This document shows, one piece after another, positions 28,337 to 33,261 of a stretch of 33,261 nt of DNA (positions are counted from its first letter, which is position 1; every line of letters begins with the position of its first letter). A model generated the notes under the pieces. The model was not told where the DNA came from. It worked only from the letters and a program-made list of their open reading frames with translations, and did no database searches. Position numbers and translations under genes: made by a program. Source of the DNA: Russula earlei (lineage: Eukaryota > Basidiomycota > Agaricomycetes > Russulales > Russulaceae); NCBI GenBank assembly GCA_025769875.1, contig JAGFNK010000569.1, positions 1-33,261 of the forward strand, read 5' to 3'.

Positions 28337-31300
28337 ATGCCGCCTGGAAAGAGAGCGCCCCCACAGCAGTCTAGCCTCACAGACTTGTGGGGTAGTAAGC
28401 CCAAGACGCAGAACGCTCCCGCCGCCAAGGGCGACAGTCACCCAGTATCGGAATCCGCTACTACGGTAGATGCGCGTCCGACAACGTCCTCATCGACACG
28501 TGCGTGATTTAACTTTCTCGCGAAACGCGCGATGGGGTGCTCGCGTCGCGTCGCGTCGTGAGCTCGCTCATCACTCAAGAAACGCAAAACCGGTTTTTTT
28601 TTTTTTTTTTTTTGGCAGCCACGACACCGAAGCGAAAACAGGAACCGTCGGAGACGGTGGCCGGCTCTGATGACAGTTCGTAAAATGGCGTTTGCTTGCC
28701 AGCTCTTTTGCTTCCCCGATCCTCGCGTCGTTGACTCGTCGTTTGTTCGGTTTGGGCGCTTCTCTCGTGCGTGCGTGCAGGGTGGACCTCGTCGCCGTCG
28801 CCGTCTCCCGAACGGCGGGGCCCTCCTCGGTCGAAACGACGGAAGGTGGTGGTGGAAGAGGAGGAGGACGGTGGGGGCGATGAGGGCCCAGCGCCGAGCT
28901 CGGGTGAGCCCCCCCCCCCCCAACCCCGTGTCGTGACTTTTTGTCGGTCGTGACCTCTCCCCTCTCAGAGGCGCCAGGGTCACCGTCGAGCAGTGGCTCG
29001 CGACCTGCCCCTCCTACGTCGCCGGTGCGCCATGTGAAGGACGAGATGGCTGACCCCTCCGAGGAACCCTCGCGGCGCCCAAAGGCCAAGTCGATGAAAC
29101 CAAAGTCCACGACCAAGGCAAAGGGTGGCGTGAAGACGAAGGCAAAGGCGAAGGCGAAGGCTGCCGCCGCCGCGGATGTGGAGGATGAGGACGTCGACAT
29201 GCGTGAAGGGGACCGGGCAGCTGCGAGGCCAGAGGACGGGGGATCGGATCCCGCGGAGCAGGACAACGACTCGGGTGAGGAGGAATTGGAGGATGCGGAA
29301 GAACGGAAGGCTGCGTCTAAGAGGTGCGTGCGCGATCTCCCTCACCCGCCCTGCTCGTTTTGCCCTTCCCCGACTTGCGAAAGCTGACGCTCAAACGGGT
29401 TCTCTTCGACTGCTACATCCAGCGCAGAAGCCGCTTTGGATCGGAGAGACGAGATGGATGTGGACGGTTGGAAGGACGGCGATCCGTACGTCCTCCCCGT
29501 GCTTTGACGTTGCGTGCACGGGTCCCGCACGCACGGCTGACACCACCACCCCCCCCCCCCCTCTTAGCGTACCCTATGTCGCGCTTGCAAGGGCGTTCGC
29601 GCTCATCGAGGCGACTACGAAACGGATAGAAAAGACGTCCCTCCTTACAAGCCTGATGTTGCTCGTCATCCAGAGGAGCAAGGCGGGAGACGCCGACTCG
29701 TTGCTCAAGACGGTCTACCTGTGCATCAATCGCGTCCGTCTTTCGCCCCCTCACCCGCATGCATCATCGCGTCTGATAGTTCGGTTGATCCGTCGCGTCC
29801 ACAGCTAGGCCCAGATTACACCGGCGTCGAGCTCGGGATCGGCGAGAGCCTGCTCATCAAGGCCATAGGCGAGTCCACAGGACGAAGTCTTCAACTCGTC
29901 AAAGCAGAACTGAAGAGGGAAGGCGACCTCGGGCTGGTGGCAATGGTGAGTGATTCCTCCCCGTGGCAGCCGCGTGCGAGGCGCTAAGACGCGCGCCCGA
30001 AGAACTCCAAGAACATGCAAAAGACCCTGTTCAAGCCAAAGGCTCTCACCGTTCCTTTCGTCTTTGCAAATCTGAAGGAGATCGCTCTCAGTGCCGGCCA
30101 CTCGGTAAGTCACGCGATCGTTCGTCAACCTGCGTGCGCTGTAACTCTCCCTTGTTGTCCTAGTCTCAGGGCAAGAAAGTATCTATAATCACAAAGCTTC
30201 TCGCCGCGTGCAGGGGCGAAGAGGCAAAGTATATCGTCCGGAGTTTGGAAGGCAAGCTTCGGATAGGCAACGCTGAACGGACCGTGTTGGTGGCTCTTGC
30301 CCACGCCGTCGTCTTGGTGGAGCAAGAACGCAGTAAGCACTTTTTCGTTTTCCGACAACAGCATGTGGCCTCATATTCACGTCTAGGTGGAAAGAAATGG
30401 AGCACAGAGAAGCTTGCGTCAAGGTTAGAAGAGGGGGCGAGCATAGTCAAGTCGGTCTACAGGTAAGCTCGATACGTTTAATACTCAGTTCCCCGCGGTT
30501 CATACGCCGCGCTCTGCCAGCGAGCTCCCGAACTACGACGCGGTTATCCCGGCTCTCCTCACCGTCGGCGTCGGCAAGCTACGCGAGAGGTGTAAGCTGA
30601 CCCCCGGAGTGCCACTCAAGCCGATGCTTGCTAAGCCTACAAAGGCGATCGGTGAGGTGTTGGATCGCTTTGAGGACAAACGATTCACCTGCGAATACAA
30701 GTATGACGGCGAACGAGCGCAGGTGCACAGACTTGCCGACGGCACCGTCGGCGTGTTCAGTCGCAACTCGGAGGATATGAGCAAGAAATATCCGGATCTG
30801 GTCGAACAGTTACCACATGTGCGGACTCGCCCTTTTCGTGGGGAGACATCCATCTCATTGGAGTGAGACAGTGCATCAAAGAGGACACGAAATCGTTTGT
30901 GTTGGACGCCGAAGCTGTCGCCATAGATAGAACGACGGGCAGGTTGATGCCATTCCAGGAGCTGAGCAAGCGGAAGAGGAAGGACGTAAAGGTCGAGGAC
31001 ATCCAAGTACGAGTGTGCCTCTTCGCCTTTGATCTCCTTTACCTCAATGGAGAAGTGAGTCATCGGCTGATTCGGTTCGGTCGGAAACCTTGTTGATCGC
31101 TCTTTGCTTGCGCAGCCATTGTTGCACCGAAATTTGACAGAGCGCAGAGAGCTTTTGCGGCAGCACTTTGAACCCGTCGATTTTGAGTTTCAATTCGCCA
31201 AGTCTTCGGATGGCGAGAAGACCGAAGATATTCAGACGTTCCTCGACGAAAGCGTGAAAGATGGCTGCGAGGGTCTAATGATCAAGATGCTCGAGAGCGA

Positions 31301-32051
31301 AGCGAGCTTCTATGAGCCGTCCAGACGCAGCGTCAACTGGCTCAAGGTCAGTGCTCTGTTCTTTATCGGGGGTCGTTCCCTCTCTCAAAACCGAACCGAA
31401 ACAGTTGAAGAAGGACTACTTGGCCGGCGTCGGAGACTCGCTCGACCTTGTCGTCGTCGGCGCGTACTACGGGAAGGGCAAGCGGACGAACGTGTACGGG
31501 GCGTTCCTGCTCGCATGTTACGACGCGGACTCGGAAGAATACCAGACGATCTGCAAGATCGGTACTGGGTTCAGCGAGGAAGCGCTAGCAGCGCACTACG
31601 CGGCATTGCAGCCCCTCGAAACAACCAAGCCACGGGGCGACGTCAAGGTGGGCGGAGCAAAGCCGGACGTGTGGCTGGAGCCCAAGGTGGTCTGGGAGGT
31701 GCTCACGGCAGACTTGAGCCTGAGTCCGGTGTATACAGCAGCGCACGGTTTGGTATGTTGCTTCATCGGCGACCTCCTCTTTCCGATGTGCTTATCTAAG
31801 CACGAGATCGACGAGCGCGGCGTTTCATTACGATTCCCTCGGTTCCTTCGGGTCCGGGATGACAAAACGCTGACGATGCGACTGGACCAGAGCAGGTGAG
31901 TGATCACGGCGCTTGGAGTCACCGTGAGGGCTAATGCTGCGGATGGGCACGGCGGCAGGTCGCAGAGATGTACGAGAGGCAGGTGCTAGCACAAGGTGGA
32001 GGGCAGAAGAAAAAGAAAGGAGACGGTGGTGCGGACGATGGTTTCTGGTAA
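28337..32051 (+). CDS. CDC9: ATP-dependent DNA ligase I (Cdc9/Lig1), one frameshift near the end
   Basis: Sixteen exons: 28337-28499, 28619-28675, 28781-28903, 28969-29323, 29423-29485, 29568-29733, 29805-29945, 30003-30104, 30164-30332, 30387-30462, 30521-30818, 30872-31054, 31116-31346, 31405-31752, 31801-31895, 31959-32051; about 887 residues. The N-terminus carries a PIP-box-like QSSLTDLWG for PCNA binding, then a disordered Lys/Glu-rich region. The DNA-binding domain starts at [20 protein letters not shown]. The adenylation core has the catalytic-lysine motif [40 protein letters not shown] and the [12 protein letters not shown]-fold region. It seals Okazaki fragments and repair nicks. 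In exon 15 the family continuation [16 protein letters not shown] is readable only one base out of frame: one base is missing near 31863-31871, after all catalytic motifs. The end GGADDGFW is typical. Confidence 0.94.
28594..28613 (+). repeat. T20 homopolymer in ligase intron 1
   Basis: Twenty T directly before the GGCAG acceptor of the first ligase intron (28500-28618), serving as an extreme polypyrimidine tract. A C13 run lies in intron 3 (28909-28921). Confidence 0.9.
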
Positions 32052-32186
32052 ATTGTCCATCGCGTGCACACTTGTCATCGTATCTTTGTTGAGTAGCTCA
32101 ATGTCGCTTTGACCCCGTCATGTGTGGGCCTAAGGTCACAACAAGCAAACCTCTAAATGATTATGATATGACAAGATCCATTACGA

Positions 32187-32829
32187 CTACTTGGCGGACC
32201 GGCTTGCTGCTTGCGCAGCCTTGACAGCTTCCGTGACGCTTCCCTTGGGAGCGTCCGGCGAAGGAGCGGCATGGATCGCTTTCTTCTCCTTGCCACCGCG
32301 GTGCCAATAGTTCACGAAGCGGTAGCCCTGCGTGAGCTGGGCCGTTGCATTGGTGATATGACAGGCAAAGAGGAGGTAGTTTCGGGGCTGGACCTTCCAT
32401 GCTGAGATAGCAAAACATTGGACGTTGAACAAAAACGTGGAAGAGAGATCAACGTACCGAAACGCATGAAGACCATACTTTTCGCAAGGGGAATGTGAGA
32501 ACGGAGCGGAAGCAAAAACGATCGAGACATACGAGTAGGCGGCGAGGGCAGAGGTCATGGGACCGGAGATGACCTCTTCATCCTTTTTCAAGTCTGCGAT
32601 GGCAGCGAGGGGAAGGCCCCAGTTGGCGACCTAGGGAAACAAAGTGATGGGTCAATCGCAGAGCTCCGGTCGGTCGGGAGGGCGGGCACGAACGGGTCCC
32701 CAGAAATGAGTGCCTGTTGAGTTATCGATGAGAAATTGTGTGGATTGCAGGTGTAGTGGGTATGGACGTACTGAAGAAGTACTCTCGTGCGGCAGGGGAT
32801 CGCAGCCAATTGACAAAAGTTGAGGCCAT
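32187..32829 (-). CDS. MPC1: Mitochondrial pyruvate carrier subunit 1
   Basis: Exons 32772-32829, 32694-32713, 32533-32630, 32458-32477, 32187-32401; 136 residues, intact. The protein starts [20 protein letters not shown] and continues with the MPC1 signature [60 protein letters not shown] and [19 protein letters not shown], then a short Ala/Lys-rich tail. It forms a heterodimer with an MPC2/3 subunit in the inner mitochondrial membrane and imports pyruvate. Two internal exons are only 20 nt long. Introns are 55-63 nt. Its stop faces the ligase stop across 135 bp. Confidence 0.95.
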
Positions 32830-33243
32830 GATCGGTGGGAATAGAAAGAGAGAGGGTCAGGCGAGTCGTTTTGAGGGTGTCGAGTCACATGACATGGCCA
32901 TGGATACGAGCACAATCAATGCAGCCCTTGCCATCGCCATATTTAAAGCCGCACCACGGATGCAACCCAACCCGGATATGCTTTGCCAACACGAACTTGG
33001 TCTTGGAGGTCCCTGTCGTTTTGAATGGTGCATTCTCCCCCTCCTCGCCTTTGCATCGTTCCTCGCACCCGTCGCGGCTTTAATCTGTCCCTTTAAAAGG
33101 CAATGACTCCCGCCCACGTTCCGGCGCCCCTCTTTACCCAACTCTACCCCCTCTTTTTCCTCCTCCCGTCCATATCCTCTCCCTCCCTCATCGCAATCCG
33201 TTTTCCCCTTCCCCCTTATCCAATCCCGCTTTTTTGATCTTCA
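32830..33243. promoter_or_regulatory. Intergenic region: MPC1 promoter and CT-rich promoter of a downstream gene
   Basis: The MPC1 promoter lies next to 32830. From about 33110 to 33230 the plus strand is strongly CT-rich and ends just before an ATG, as upstream of several genes here. No gene is supported within it. Confidence 0.5.
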
Positions 33244-33261
33244 ATGCAGTACGCCGGAGCC
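33244..33261 (+). CDS. Possible start of a further gene, cut by the window end
   Basis: ATG 33244 follows a CT-rich leader and gives MQYAGA before the sequence ends. Six codons do not allow identification. Confidence 0.3.

Noticed and set aside
1..33261. tRNA genes, rRNA or CRISPR arrays
   Set aside because: No cloverleaf, rRNA core or spaced direct-repeat array was seen by eye; the only tRNA-related sequence is the retrotransposon PBS.

Overview
This is nuclear DNA of a filamentous basidiomycete, most likely an Agaricomycete. The genes are dense and intron-rich, with mostly 46-70 nt GT-AG introns. Several proteins are recognisably eukaryotic or fungal: cytosolic uS17, PPZ phosphatase, DNA ligase I, mitochondrial pyruvate carrier 1, Tma46 and Cwc2. 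I used no database; species and locus are not identified.

Layout. (1) 1-1855: 3' part of a single-pass membrane protein gene (+) whose cytoplasmic tail carries three 81-bp repeats. (2) 2343-9717: the gene for spliceosomal protein Cwc2 (+), split by a complete 5.9-kb Ty1/copia retrotransposon (2690-8623). The element has identical 130-bp LTRs and a 5-bp target duplication, and it sits inside what was a 55-nt intron. The Cwc2 coding sequence also carries several frameshifts. (3) 9778-11121: TMA46 (-), convergent with CWC2, with an in-frame TAG. (4) 11122-12310: intergenic, holding a 320-bp imperfect inverted repeat. (5) 12311-13793: ten-TM DMT/EamA transporter (-), divergent from the mitochondrial bL36m gene (13962-14245, +). 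(6) 14431-15208: Sgt1-like CS/SGS protein (-), divergent from a glutathione S-transferase-like gene (15353-16747, +). (7) 17077-19565: GT31 glycosyltransferase (+). (8) 20717-22724: Ser/Thr/Pro-rich single-pass membrane protein (+) containing a tandemly triplicated exon-intron unit. (9) 23316-23789: small secreted protein (+). (10) 24858-25596 RPS11, 25971-27620 PPZ phosphatase and 28337-32051 DNA ligase I, all (+). (11) 32187-32829: MPC1 (-), convergent with the ligase. (12) A possible gene start at 33244 is cut by the window end.

The genes are mostly unrelated housekeeping functions, so there is no operon-like system. The two notable features are the retrotransposon in the CWC2 intron and the frame-preserving triplication of an exon-intron unit in the wall-type membrane protein gene. 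Single-base frameshifts occur in CWC2, SGT1, the GST gene, the ligase gene and the retrotransposon, while RPS11, PPZ, MPC1, GT31, bL36m and the transporter are intact. Because ligase, Sgt1 and Cwc2 are essential in yeast, consensus-sequence indel errors are a serious alternative to real decay. All exon coordinates are my own splice calls from sequence and reading frame.
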